DNA of 15,943 nucleotides from Ancylobacter novellus (GCA_003241695.1 QFPN01000019.1:1-15943), one strand, 5' to 3'; shown: positions 1-15,428, counted from the stretch's first letter. Translations and numbers: made by a program. The notes: generated by a model from the sequence alone, not told the origin.

Positions 1-1512
<1,512 letters not shown>

Positions 1513-1539
1513 GGGATCTGTCCTTCGGTCTCTGCTCGA

Positions 1540-2010
1540 TTACCAGCGATAGTGCGAGAAGGCGCGGTTCGCTTCCGCCATGCGGTGCGTGTCTTCGCGC
1601 TTCTTCACCGCGGAGCCGCGGTTGTTCGAGGCGTCGATCAGCTCGGCCGACAGACGGTCGATCATGGTCTTCTCGTTGCGGGCGCGGGCCGAAGCCAGCA
1701 GCCAGCGCAGCGCGAGGGCCTGACGGCGCTCCGGGCGAACCTCGACCGGAACCTGATAGGTCGCGCCGCCGACGCGACGGGAGCGGACCTCGAGGGCCGG
1801 CGAAATGTTGTCGAGCGCCTGGTGGAACACGGCGATCGGGCTCTGCTTGAGCTTGCCTTCGACCTGGTCGAACGCGCCGTAGACGATCGCTTCGGCGGCC
1901 GACTTCTTGCCGTGCTTCATCACGGTGTTCATGAACTTCGAAACCACGAGGTCCCCGAACTTCGGATCGGGATGGACTTCGCGACGCTCGGCGGAGTGAC
2001 GACGGGACAT
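1540..2010 (-). CDS. rpsG: 30S ribosomal protein S7
   Basis: S7 nucleates assembly of the 30S head by binding the 3' domain of 16S rRNA, and it lines the E-site and mRNA exit. The 156-residue product has the usual bacterial length. It starts MSRRHSAERREV and carries the family's conserved stretches KFMNTVMKHGKKS, NISPALEVRSRRVGGATYQVP and RWLLASARARNEKTM. The ATG at 2010 follows the rpsL stop by only 11 nt, with a weak GAGGA-like ribosome site inside the end of rpsL, so translation is probably coupled. In E. coli S7 represses the str operon by binding the roughly 100-nt rpsL-rpsG spacer. No such spacer exists here, so that control site must be absent or elsewhere. Confidence 0.98.
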   Translation of the reverse strand: MSRRHSAERREVHPDPKFGDLVVSKFMNTVMKHGKKSAAEAIVYGAFDQVEGKLKQSPIAVFHQALDNISPALEVRSRRVGGATYQVPVEVRPERRQALALRWLLASARARNEKTMIDRLSAELIDASNNRGSAVKKREDTHRMAEANRAFSHYRW

Positions 2011-2021
2011 CTGTCAGATCC

Positions 2022-2393
2022 TCACTTCGGCCGCTTCGCGCCGTACTTCGACCGGCGCTGCTTGCGGTTCTTGACGCCCTGCGTGTCGAGCACGCCGCGC
2101 AGGATGTGATAACGGACGCCCGGAAGGTCCTTCACGCGGCCGCCGCGGATCATGACCACCGAGTGCTCCTGGAGGTTGTGACCCTCGCCCGGAATGTAGC
2201 CGATGACTTCAAAGCCGTTGGTGAGGCGAACCTTGGCGACCTTACGGAGCGCCGAGTTCGGCTTCTTCGGGGTCGTGGTGTAGACGCGCGTGCAGACGCC
2301 GCGCTTCTGCGGGCACGCCTCGAGCGCCGGAACCGTGTTGCGCGCCGACGGAACCTGCCGCGGCTTGCGGATCAACTGGCTGATGGTGGGCAT
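2022..2393 (-). CDS. rpsL: 30S ribosomal protein S12
   Basis: S12 is the decoding-centre protein that monitors codon-anticodon pairing and is the classical streptomycin-resistance locus. The 123-residue product begins MPTISQLIRKPR, the universal S12 start. The frame is open upstream to a TTG at 2417, but the ATG at 2393 gives the family length and sequence. The loops PKKPNSALRKVAKVRL and RGGRVKDLPGVRYH are intact. Lys43 and Lys88 (counting Met1), Asp89 and Pro91 are wild type, so no S12-type streptomycin resistance is predicted. The ribosome site is weak (AGG 7-8 nt upstream). It is the first gene of the str unit, with a promoter about 260 nt upstream at 2656-2684. Confidence 0.98.
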   Translation of the reverse strand: MPTISQLIRKPRQVPSARNTVPALEACPQKRGVCTRVYTTTPKKPNSALRKVAKVRLTNGFEVIGYIPGEGHNLQEHSVVMIRGGRVKDLPGVRYHILRGVLDTQGVKNRKQRRSKYGAKRPK

Positions 2394-2476
2394 TGTTCGC
2401 CTAACCGCCTTCTTCAATCTCGAATGCGTTCGGCGCGCCGGGAACGACCCCTACGCGCAAAACGAAACGACGCCCG

Positions 2477-2496
2477 CCTTCGGGAAAGCCCGAAGG
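2477..2496 (-). promoter_or_regulatory. Perfect hairpin in the rpsL leader
   Basis: An 8-bp perfect stem, CCTTCGGG with CCCGAAGG, encloses a 4-nt loop. It sits about 85 nt upstream of the rpsL start and downstream of the predicted str promoter, so it would lie in the leader RNA. The transcript continues with G+C bases before GTTTCGTTTT, so the U-rich part is too far from the stem for a standard terminator. It could be a leader regulatory element or simply stable structure; the function is unknown. Confidence 0.5.
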
Positions 2497-2655
2497 AAGC
2501 GCCCGCTCCTTGCAGAGGACCGACGGCGACAAGCGCCGCAGGTCATGAACCCGCAACTGACCCAAGCTGGTCGCGACAGCGTTTGATCCCGCAATGTCGG
2601 GGCGTTGGACCGCTCCCGATCGGCATGGGATCACCGCCTGCCGAAGAGTGGGCGG

Positions 2656-2684
2656 CTTCTAACCCGCGAGTCGGTCATAGTCAA
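2656..2684 (-). promoter_or_regulatory. Predicted housekeeping-sigma promoter of the str operon
   Basis: Read on the minus strand there is a -35 TTGACT (2679-2684), exactly 17 nt of spacer, and a -10 TAGAAG (2656-2661). The -35 is a near-perfect match and the -10 matches 4 of 6 to the consensus. Initiation would fall near 2648-2650, giving a leader of about 255 nt before rpsL. It lies downstream of the rpoC terminator at 2987-3020, which is where an independent str promoter is expected. It is predicted from sequence only. Confidence 0.7.
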
Positions 2685-2913
2685 CACCGCCGAACGAGAA
2701 GAACCGCAACGAACCGTTACTCTTCGCGGTCGACGGGCCGGATTCCGGCCTTTCGGACCGTCGGGGCGGACTTGAGCGCCCGAGAAAGAGGCTCGCGCTC
2801 CTATGCGAGCCGACGGAACGCTTCGAAATTCGGCGATGGCGCGGCGAGTCGGCGAGCTGCGATTCCTTTTTGACCAGCGGCGGCGCCTCCGTCTTTTGAA
2901 ACGTTCCGCCCTC

Positions 2914-2930
2914 CGCATGGCCGCCATGCG
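2914..2930. repeat. 17-nt palindrome between rpoC terminator and str promoter
   Basis: The 8-nt arms CGCATGGC and GCCATGCG are perfectly inverted around one central C. It lies about 230 bp upstream of the predicted str promoter and beyond the rpoC terminator. No gene or U-tract is attached. It could be a protein-binding site or chance. In the rest of 2394-3056, apart from this element, the promoter, the leader hairpin and the terminator, I see no gene I can support; the short open frames there have no recognisable product. Confidence 0.4.
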
Positions 2931-2986
2931 CCGACGGTCCCGACTGCGGCGGCTCCTTGAGCCCTGGGATTAGGGAGATGAAGACG

Positions 2987-3020
2987 AAAAAGAGGGCCGC
3001 CGATCTCCCGGCGGCCCTCT
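2987..3020 (-). terminator. Intrinsic terminator of rpoBC
   Basis: On the minus strand an 11-bp perfect stem (AGAGGGCCGCC with GGCGGCCCTCT, 8-nt loop) begins 36 nt after the rpoC stop and runs directly into TCTTTTTCGTC. This is a canonical rho-independent terminator. It separates the rpoBC unit from the str unit. Confidence 0.92.
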
Positions 3021-3056
3021 ATCGTTCCGGACGAAGGGGCTTAGAGGCCCCTCGCC

Positions 3057-7262
<4,206 letters not shown>

Positions 7263-7320
7263 CGCCGTCTCCTTCCGCGGTTCGCGTCCTGCGTCGCCGC
7301 CAACGCCGCGCAAAACCGCT

Positions 7321-7366
7321 AAAAATCCAAAATCGGCGACGGACGGACCGCAGGGCCCGTCCGCCG
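7321..7366 (-). terminator. Terminator-like hairpin with U-tracts between rpoB and rpoC
   Basis: On the minus strand a 7-bp stem (CGGACGG with CCGTCCG, 7340-7346 and 7357-7363) extends by two more pairs past an A/C mismatch. The RNA then reads CCGA, UUUU, GG, AUUUUU. The layout resembles a leaky intrinsic terminator about 60 nt before the rpoC start. Complete termination would abolish rpoC expression, so partial attenuation or no effect is more likely. It is predicted by eye, without folding-energy calculation. Confidence 0.4.
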
Positions 7367-7369
7367 AAT

Positions 7370-7387
7370 GGCTCTCCTCAGAGAGCC
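7370..7387 (-). promoter_or_regulatory. Perfect 7-bp hairpin just after the rpoB stop
   Basis: GGCTCTC and GAGAGCC are perfect inverted arms around a 4-nt loop, starting 4 nt beyond the rpoB stop codon. There is no U-tract directly behind it; a second hairpin follows at 7337-7366. It may protect the 3' end of rpoB mRNA or mark a processing site. No function is known. Confidence 0.4.
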
Positions 7388-7391
7388 GCCG

Positions 7392-11455
<4,064 letters not shown>

Positions 11456-11478
11456 CGTCTTCCTCGTCTCGCGCCGGG

Positions 11479-11524
11479 CGCGCCTGATCCAAGGGCCGGA
11501 AAACCGGAACTTGGATCAGGCGCG
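11479..11524 (-). promoter_or_regulatory. Long rod-like hairpin immediately upstream of rpoB
   Basis: A 15-bp perfect stem (CGCGCCTGATCCAAG with its exact complement) is followed by a 2x2 internal mismatch, a 4-bp CCGG/CCGG inner stem and a four-base loop. It ends 23 nt before the rpoB ATG, leaving the ribosome site free. No U-tract follows, so it is not a terminator. In E. coli the rplL-rpoB spacer contains an RNase III processing hairpin and an attenuator. By position and shape this may be the local counterpart, which is an inference. Confidence 0.6.
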
Positions 11525-11657
11525 GCGAGCCCAGCCTTACGGCTTCGACCCGCTGTCAGGAGCGCCGCCGGCCCTCGAAAGGATCCGGAAGGCGCTGAAA
11601 GCCGCGGAGGAATCCGACGTTTTTCGACGTCGTCCCACGCGGCTTCAAATCCGAAGT

Positions 11658-11692
11658 CCCGCGGGGACCGGCGAACCGGCGCTCCCCGCGGG
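11658..11692 (-). promoter_or_regulatory. GC-rich hairpin downstream of rplL
   Basis: The 10-bp perfect arms CCCGCGGGGA and TCCCCGCGGG enclose a 15-nt loop that itself contains CCGG/CCGG. It begins 39 nt after the rplL stop. No U-run follows on the minus strand, so it would act as a pause, processing or attenuation element rather than a plain terminator. The remainder of the 276-nt rplL-rpoB spacer shows only a short CGACG/CGTCG hairpin and no recognisable promoter. Confidence 0.45.
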
Positions 11693-11731
11693 GGTATTTC
11701 GCGCGGGCCGCGTCACGCGACCCGCAGGAGC

Positions 11732-12109
<378 letters not shown>

Positions 12110-12127
12110 TGTTTCACGTCCTTAAGA

Positions 12128-12137
12128 GGTTCGAACC
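12128..12137. repeat. Palindrome GGTTCGAACC, copy between rplJ and rplL
   Basis: This perfect 10-nt palindrome lies 18 nt upstream of the rplL start. The identical decamer occurs at 12825-12834, in the rplJ leader. A shared site is possible, but with only two short copies chance cannot be excluded. Confidence 0.3.
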
Positions 12138-12161
12138 AGTTTTTGACTTCGAAGGAACGGC

Positions 12162-12680
12162 TCACGCCGCCTCGTCTCGCTTGGCGTAGGCCCCGAACAC
12201 GCGCGCCAGCTTGGCTGCGGGCGCGGTGGAGAGCTGCGCGAGCTTGGTCGCCGGGGCCTGGATGAGGCCGACGAGCTTCGCGCGCAGTTCGTCCAGGGAC
12301 GGCAGCGTGGCCAGAGCCTTCACGCCGTCCGGGTTCAGGGAGGTCGCGCCCATGGCGCCGCCCAGGATCACGAACTTGTCGTGGCCCTTGGCGAACTCCA
12401 CCGCGACCTTGGGCGCCGCCACCGGATCCTCGCTGTAGGCGAGGATCGTCGGGCCCGTAAGAAGGGACCCGATGTGGGCGACGTCCGTGCCATCGAGAGC
12501 GATTTTGGCGAGCCGGTTCTTCGCGACCTTCACGCTCGCGCCAGCCTCGCGCATCTGCCGACGAAGCGTCTGCAGCTGAGCGACGGTCAGGCCCGAGTAG
12601 TGAGCGACGACGATGGCCCCGGAGTTCGAAAACACCGAGTTCAGCGCCGTAACCGCTTCACGCTTTTCTGCGCGGTCCAC
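12162..12680 (-). CDS. rplJ: 50S ribosomal protein L10
   Basis: L10 anchors the L7/L12 dimers to the L11 region of 23S rRNA as the base of the stalk, and in studied bacteria the L10-L12 complex represses its own mRNA. The 172-residue product starts (GTG) DRAEKREAVTALN, the usual alphaproteobacterial start, with a GGAGAG ribosome site 8 nt upstream. The N-terminal rRNA-binding part includes VAHYSGLTVAQLQTLRRQMREAG and VAKNRLAKIAL. The C-terminal helix from about residue 128 (SLDELRAKLVGLIQAPATKL onward) carries the L12-binding segments. It lies 497 nt downstream of rplA, a spacer full of inverted repeats, and 52 nt before rplL. Confidence 0.97.
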   Translation of the reverse strand: MDRAEKREAVTALNSVFSNSGAIVVAHYSGLTVAQLQTLRRQMREAGASVKVAKNRLAKIALDGTDVAHIGSLLTGPTILAYSEDPVAAPKVAVEFAKGHDKFVILGGAMGATSLNPDGVKALATLPSLDELRAKLVGLIQAPATKLAQLSTAPAAKLARVFGAYAKRDEAA

Positions 12681-12711
12681 GTTGCTCTCTCCGGTTGACG
12701 GCCAGCCCTCC

Positions 12712-12781
12712 GAAGAGAAAAGGCCGCCGGGTTTGCGACGACCGCCCCGTCGCCGGGCGGACCCGGATCGGAGGCGGCGGC
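12712..12781 (-). promoter_or_regulatory. Folded leader upstream of rplJ, candidate L10 autoregulatory site
   Basis: On the minus strand, outer arms GCCGCC/GGCGGC and GGGT/ACCC form one helix with a one-sided bulge of about 8-11 nt. An inner hairpin CGACG/CGTCG lies within. The 3' arm runs into CCTTTTCTCTTC, about 32 nt ahead of the rplJ GTG. In well-studied bacteria a bulged leader helix binds L10-L12 and represses rplJL. Position and shape fit such a role, but I cannot confirm the kink-turn and the identification is inferred. Confidence 0.45.
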
Positions 12782-12824
12782 TTAAAGCCTGTCCGCGCGC
12801 CCTGCCCGAAGGCGTGGCCGCGTT

Positions 12825-12834
12825 GGTTCGAACC
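12825..12834. repeat. Palindrome GGTTCGAACC, copy in the rplJ leader
   Basis: It is identical to the decamer at 12128-12137, and a flanking pair extends it to TGGTTCGAACCGA with imperfect ends. It resembles a tRNA T-loop box, but no tRNA can be folded around it. Confidence 0.3.
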
Positions 12835-12837
12835 GAA

Positions 12838-12876
12838 GGACGGGCCGTGTCGCCACGGGCCGAAATCCGGTCGTCC
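12838..12876 (-). promoter_or_regulatory. Two-part hairpin in the rplJ leader
   Basis: Outer arms GGACG and CGTCC enclose an inner perfect hairpin CCGTG/CACGG with a 4-nt loop (12845-12858). It lies between the compound palindrome after rplA and the bulged helix before rplJ, and may be part of one larger leader fold. The function is unknown. Confidence 0.35.
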
Positions 12877-12982
12877 CCGTCTCGGCAGGTCCCGGTGCTC
12901 CGGGCTTAAGCGGTCTCCCCGTGGAGGCGCGCCTGCTTTCTCGGACAGGTCGGGGGCTTCGGCCGAAACCTCGGCCCCCTGA

Positions 12983-13006
12983 TTCCTCCGGACGAATCCG
13001 GAGGAA
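12983..13006. repeat. Perfect 10-bp inverted repeat in the rplA-rplJ spacer
   Basis: The arms TTCCTCCGGA and TCCGGAGGAA flank the tetraloop CGAA. The U-rich side (AATTTCTTT) is on the plus strand, where no gene needs terminating. On the transcribed minus strand there is no U-run, so it is best read as a stable hairpin in the rplA-rplJ read-through RNA. Confidence 0.5.
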
Positions 13007-13031
13007 ATTTCTTTGGGTCAGCGAACTGCGC

Positions 13032-13141
13032 GCTTCGAGACAGCCGCTACGCGGCTTCCTCAGCATGAGGATGGATTTGTCTTCCGTCCTCCGCGGTCCT
13101 GATGCTGAGGAGCCGGCTTTTCAAAGCCGGCGTCTCGAAGC
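13032..13141. repeat. 110-nt compound palindrome: paired inverted REP-like units forming a four-way fold
   Basis: Outer arms GCTTCGAGAC and GTCTCGAAGC (10 bp) enclose three contiguous arms. These are a hairpin AGCCGC/GCGGCT (13042-13056), a stem TCCTCAGCAT/ATGCTGAGGA (13057-13066 with 13102-13111, continuing AGGA/TCCT after one mismatch), and a hairpin GCCGGCTTT/AAAGCCGGC (13112-13131). It reads as two copies, in opposite orientation, of a unit ATGCTGAGGA-hairpin-GTCTCGAAG. From memory, closely similar dispersed palindromes are common between genes in rhizobial genomes; I could not search. It starts 36 nt after the rplA stop and would be transcribed if rplA reads through to rplJ. Confidence 0.8.
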
Positions 13142-13177
13142 ACGCAGCACCGCCGCAGTCAGCGTCTTCAACTCCAA

Positions 13178-13876
13178 TCAGGCGCCCAGCACCGTCGACG
13201 GATCGACGTGCACGCCCGGGCCCATCGTGGACGAAACCGCGATGCGCTGGACATACTGGCCCTTGGCGCCGGTCGGCTTCGCCTTCACCACCGCGTCCGC
13301 GAACGCCTTGATGTTCTGGGCGAGCTTCTCGGCGTCGAACGAGGCCTTGCCGACGCCGCCATGGATAATGCCGGCCTTCTCGACGCGGAACTCGACCGCG
13401 CCGCCCTTGGCGGCCTTGACCGCGCCTGCGACGTCCATGGTCACGGTTCCGACCTTCGGGTTCGGCATCAGGCCGCGAGGGCCGAGCACCTTACCGAGAC
13501 GGCCGACGAGCGGCATCATGTCCGGGGTCGCGATGCAGCGATCGAACTCGATCTTGCCGCCCTGGACGATCTCGAGCAGATCCTCCGCGCCGACGATGTC
13601 GGCGCCGGCGTTCTTCGCCTCCTCGGCCTTCGGGCCGCGGGCGAACACGCCGACGCGGACCGTGCGGCCCGAGCCGTTCGGAAGGTTGCACACGCCGCGG
13701 ACCATCTGGTCGGCGTGGCGCGGGTCGACGCCGAGATTGATCGCGACCTCGATGGTCTCGTCGAACTTCGCGGTCGCGCGGTCCTTGACGAGCGCGAGCG
13801 CCTCGTCGAGGCCGTAAAGCTTCTCGCGGTCGACGCCGTCGCGGGCCTTGGCGTAACGCTTGCCGATCTTCGCCAT
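13178..13876 (-). CDS. rplA: 50S ribosomal protein L1
   Basis: L1 forms the mobile L1 stalk that binds helices 76-78 of 23S rRNA and helps deacylated tRNA leave the E-site. In E. coli it also represses the rplKA mRNA. The 232-residue product has the normal bacterial length. It starts MAKIGKRYAKARD and carries the L1 signature IATPDMMPLVGRLGKVLGPR with LMPNPKVGTVT after it. The start at 13876 lies 2 nt beyond the rplK stop, with a GGAGGG ribosome site inside the end of rplK, so the two genes are probably translationally coupled. A compound palindrome follows the stop. Confidence 0.98.
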   Translation of the reverse strand: MAKIGKRYAKARDGVDREKLYGLDEALALVKDRATAKFDETIEVAINLGVDPRHADQMVRGVCNLPNGSGRTVRVGVFARGPKAEEAKNAGADIVGAEDLLEIVQGGKIEFDRCIATPDMMPLVGRLGKVLGPRGLMPNPKVGTVTMDVAGAVKAAKGGAVEFRVEKAGIIHGGVGKASFDAEKLAQNIKAFADAVVKAKPTGAKGQYVQRIAVSSTMGPGVHVDPSTVLGA

Positions 13877-13878
13877 GG

Positions 13879-14310
13879 TCAGCCCTCCACCGTCAGGCCC
13901 ATCGAGCGGGCGGAGCCCGCAAGCATCGCCACGGCGGCCTCGACCGTGTGGCAGTTCATGTCGGCCATCTTCTTCTCCGCGATGTCGCGGAGCTGGGTCT
14001 GGGTGACCTTGCCGACGGGCGCGGCCTTGCCGGTCGTCTTCGAGCCGGACTTGATGCCGGCGGCCTGCTTCAGGAAGTAGCTGACCGGCGGCGACTTCAT
14101 CACGAAGGTGAAGGAGCGGTCGGCGTAGGCGGTGATGACGACGGGGATCGGCATCCCCTTCTCCATCTGGCCGGTCTGCGCGTTGAACGCCTTGCAGAAC
14201 TCCATGATGTTCAGGCCGCGCTGACCGAGCGCCGGACCGATCGGCGGCGACGGGTTCGCGGAGCCCGCGGGCACCTGCAGCTTGATGAAACCGACGATTT
14301 TCTTCGCCAT
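13879..14310 (-). CDS. rplK: 50S ribosomal protein L11
   Basis: L11 binds the GTPase-associated centre of 23S rRNA and is the thiostrepton site; it also takes part in RelA activation. The 143-residue product starts MAKKIVGFIKLQVPAGSANPS. The N-terminal domain has the proline-rich PSPPIGPALGQRGLNIMEFC, and the C-terminal RNA-binding domain ends TVEAAVAMLAGSARSMGL. The ATG at 14310 is close behind GAGGA, which leaves almost no spacing; a second purine box GGAGA lies 11 nt upstream. Upstream ATGs are out of frame. It follows nusG by 123 nt and leads the rplKA pair. Confidence 0.98.
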   Translation of the reverse strand: MAKKIVGFIKLQVPAGSANPSPPIGPALGQRGLNIMEFCKAFNAQTGQMEKGMPIPVVITAYADRSFTFVMKSPPVSYFLKQAAGIKSGSKTTGKAAPVGKVTQTQLRDIAEKKMADMNCHTVEAAVAMLAGSARSMGLTVEG

Positions 14311-14385
14311 GTCCTCATGTCTCCATGGACGCTCGGGGAGCTAAACGCCCCTCGCGCCGTTGAGCCGTGGTGCGATCGTGGACGA

Positions 14386-14403
14386 CCGGCGGCGAAACGC
14401 CGG
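14386..14403 (-). promoter_or_regulatory. Small hairpin in the nusG-rplK spacer
   Basis: A 6-bp perfect stem CCGGCG/CGCCGG has a 6-nt loop and lies 30 nt after the nusG stop. No U-tract follows and no promoter is evident in the 123-nt spacer, so rplKA is probably read from the upstream secE-nusG transcript. Confidence 0.3.
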
Positions 14404-14433
14404 CGCCCTTCTCTCCCACAGCCGGGTTTCGGG

Positions 14434-14994
14434 TCAGACCTTCTCGACCTGCCCGTATTCGAGATCGACGGTCGTCGCGCGACCGAAGATCGACACGTCG
14501 ATCTTGAGGCGCGCCCGCGCCTCGTCGACGTCCTGCACCACGCCCGAGAAGGAGGCGAACGGCCCGTCCGAGACGCGCACCTGCTCGCCGACCTCGAACG
14601 ACACCGACGGCTTCGGCCGCTCGATGCCTTCCTGGACCTGCTGCATGATCCTGAGCGCCTCGCGCTCCGAGATCGGCGACGGCTTGTTGTCCGCCCCCAG
14701 GAACCCGGTGACCTTCGGCGTGTTGCGGATCAGGTGATAGGCCTGATCCGTCAGGTCCATCTTCACCAGCACATAGCCGGGGAAGAACTTGCGCTCGGCG
14801 TCCACCTTCCGGCCGCGACGCACCTCGACGACCTTCTCGGTCGGCACGAGGATCTCCTCGAAGAGATCGCTGAGGCCGGTCTGCTCGGCCTTCTCGCGGA
14901 TCGACTCCGCGACCTTCTTCTCGAAGTTCGAATAGGCGTGGACGATGTACCAGCGCTTCGATCGGCCGCCGGCGCGGGGCTCGAGCGCGCTCAT
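14434..14994 (-). CDS. nusG: Transcription termination/antitermination protein NusG
   Basis: NusG is the universal elongation factor that binds the polymerase clamp, suppresses pausing, aids Rho and couples to ribosomal S10. The 186-residue product has the NGN domain at about residues 13-115 (KRWYIVHAYSNFEKKVAESI and RKFFPGYVLVKM) and a C-terminal KOW domain at about 130-186 (FEVGEQVRVSDGPFASFSGVV). The ATG at 14994 overlaps the secE stop by 4 nt (ATGA), giving a non-conserved leader of about 12 residues (MSALEPRAGGRS) before the family core. No later ATG or GTG is available, so this start is well supported. Confidence 0.97.
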   Translation of the reverse strand: MSALEPRAGGRSKRWYIVHAYSNFEKKVAESIREKAEQTGLSDLFEEILVPTEKVVEVRRGRKVDAERKFFPGYVLVKMDLTDQAYHLIRNTPKVTGFLGADNKPSPISEREALRIMQQVQEGIERPKPSVSFEVGEQVRVSDGPFASFSGVVQDVDEARARLKIDVSIFGRATTVDLEYGQVEKV

Positions 14995-15188
14995 CGGCCG
15001 ATGCCCAGCACGAAGGTCACCCCGTAGCGGATGATCATGTCGACGAAGAAAAAGAACACCGCCGCGACGAAGGCGAAGACCACCACCATCAGCGTCGTGA
15101 TGCCCGTCTCCCTGCGCGTCGGCCAGACCACCTTCGCGGTCTCGGCGCCAACCTGCTGAAGAAACTCAAGCGGGGAAGTCTTCGCCAT
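14991..15188 (-). CDS. secE: Protein translocase subunit SecE
   Basis: SecE is the small essential subunit that clamps SecY in the inner-membrane SecYEG channel. The 65-residue product is the short single-span type typical of most bacteria. It has an amphipathic N-terminal helix (SPLEFLQQVGAETAKVVWPT, with the conserved VWPTRRET) followed by one membrane segment at about residues 30-53. The open frame continues upstream through the tRNA gene, so the ATG at 15188 is taken as the start. The ribosome site is weak. It lies 135 nt after tRNA-Trp and overlaps nusG by 4 nt, so the pair should be translationally coupled. Confidence 0.96.
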   Translation of the reverse strand: MAKTSPLEFLQQVGAETAKVVWPTRRETGITTLMVVVFAFVAAVFFFFVDMIIRYGVTFVLGIGR

Positions 15189-15249
15189 CAGATGCCCAAA
15201 ACGTCCAAAGGGGCGCGCTCCCGAGAAGGGCCCGCACCCCGAAAACCAG

Positions 15250-15275
15250 AAAAATTCGGCGGCCTTGCGGCCGTC
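15250..15275 (-). terminator. Weak terminator-like hairpin between tRNA-Trp and secE
   Basis: On the minus strand CGGCC, GCAA, GGCCG forms a 5-bp stem with a four-base loop, extended by one pair past a mismatch. It is followed by CCGAATTTTTCTGGTTTT. It could terminate part of the tRNA-Trp transcript ahead of secE. I see no convincing promoter between it and secE, so read-through or an unrecognised promoter is needed for secE-nusG-rplKA. Confidence 0.5.
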
Positions 15276-15323
15276 CCGAACCCCGTATCGCTTTCCGCCC
15301 CGCCATGCGCCCCACCCGAAGCA

Positions 15324-15400
15324 TGGCAGGAGTGGAGGGACTCGAACCCCCAACCCCCGGTTTTGGAGACCGGTGCTCTGACCAGTTGAGCTACACTCCT
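15324..15400 (-). tRNA. trnW: tRNA-Trp, anticodon CCA
   Basis: A complete cloverleaf is visible on the minus strand. The acceptor AGGAGTG pairs with CACTCCT. The D-stem is GCTC/GAGC, and the anticodon stem CCGGT/ACCGG has loop CTCCAAA (anticodon CCA, tryptophan). The T-arm is GGGGG-TTCGAGT-CCCTC, then discriminator G and an encoded 3' CCA. The 77 nt include the CCA. Its position between tuf and secE-nusG is a common arrangement in bacteria. Confidence 0.97.
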
Positions 15401-15428
15401 AAAGACGCCGGGGATTTCGAGCGGGTGG

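Noticed and set aside
2631..2927. A 98-codon minus-strand open frame between the rpoC terminator and the str promoter
   Set aside because: It spans the str promoter, has Arg/Ser-rich shadow-like composition, no ribosome site and no recognisable product.
12825..12834. Possible tRNA remnant suggested by GGTTCGAACC
   Set aside because: No acceptor, D or anticodon stems can be formed around it; it is only a short palindrome.
12983..13010. Plus-strand terminator suggested by the 10-bp hairpin and AATTTCTTT
   Set aside because: No plus-strand gene precedes it, so a terminator role on that strand has no context.
15189..15353. N-terminal extension of secE to 120 residues
   Set aside because: The extension runs through the tRNA-Trp 3' end and the terminator-like hairpin. 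The 65-residue form matches SecE length and sequence.
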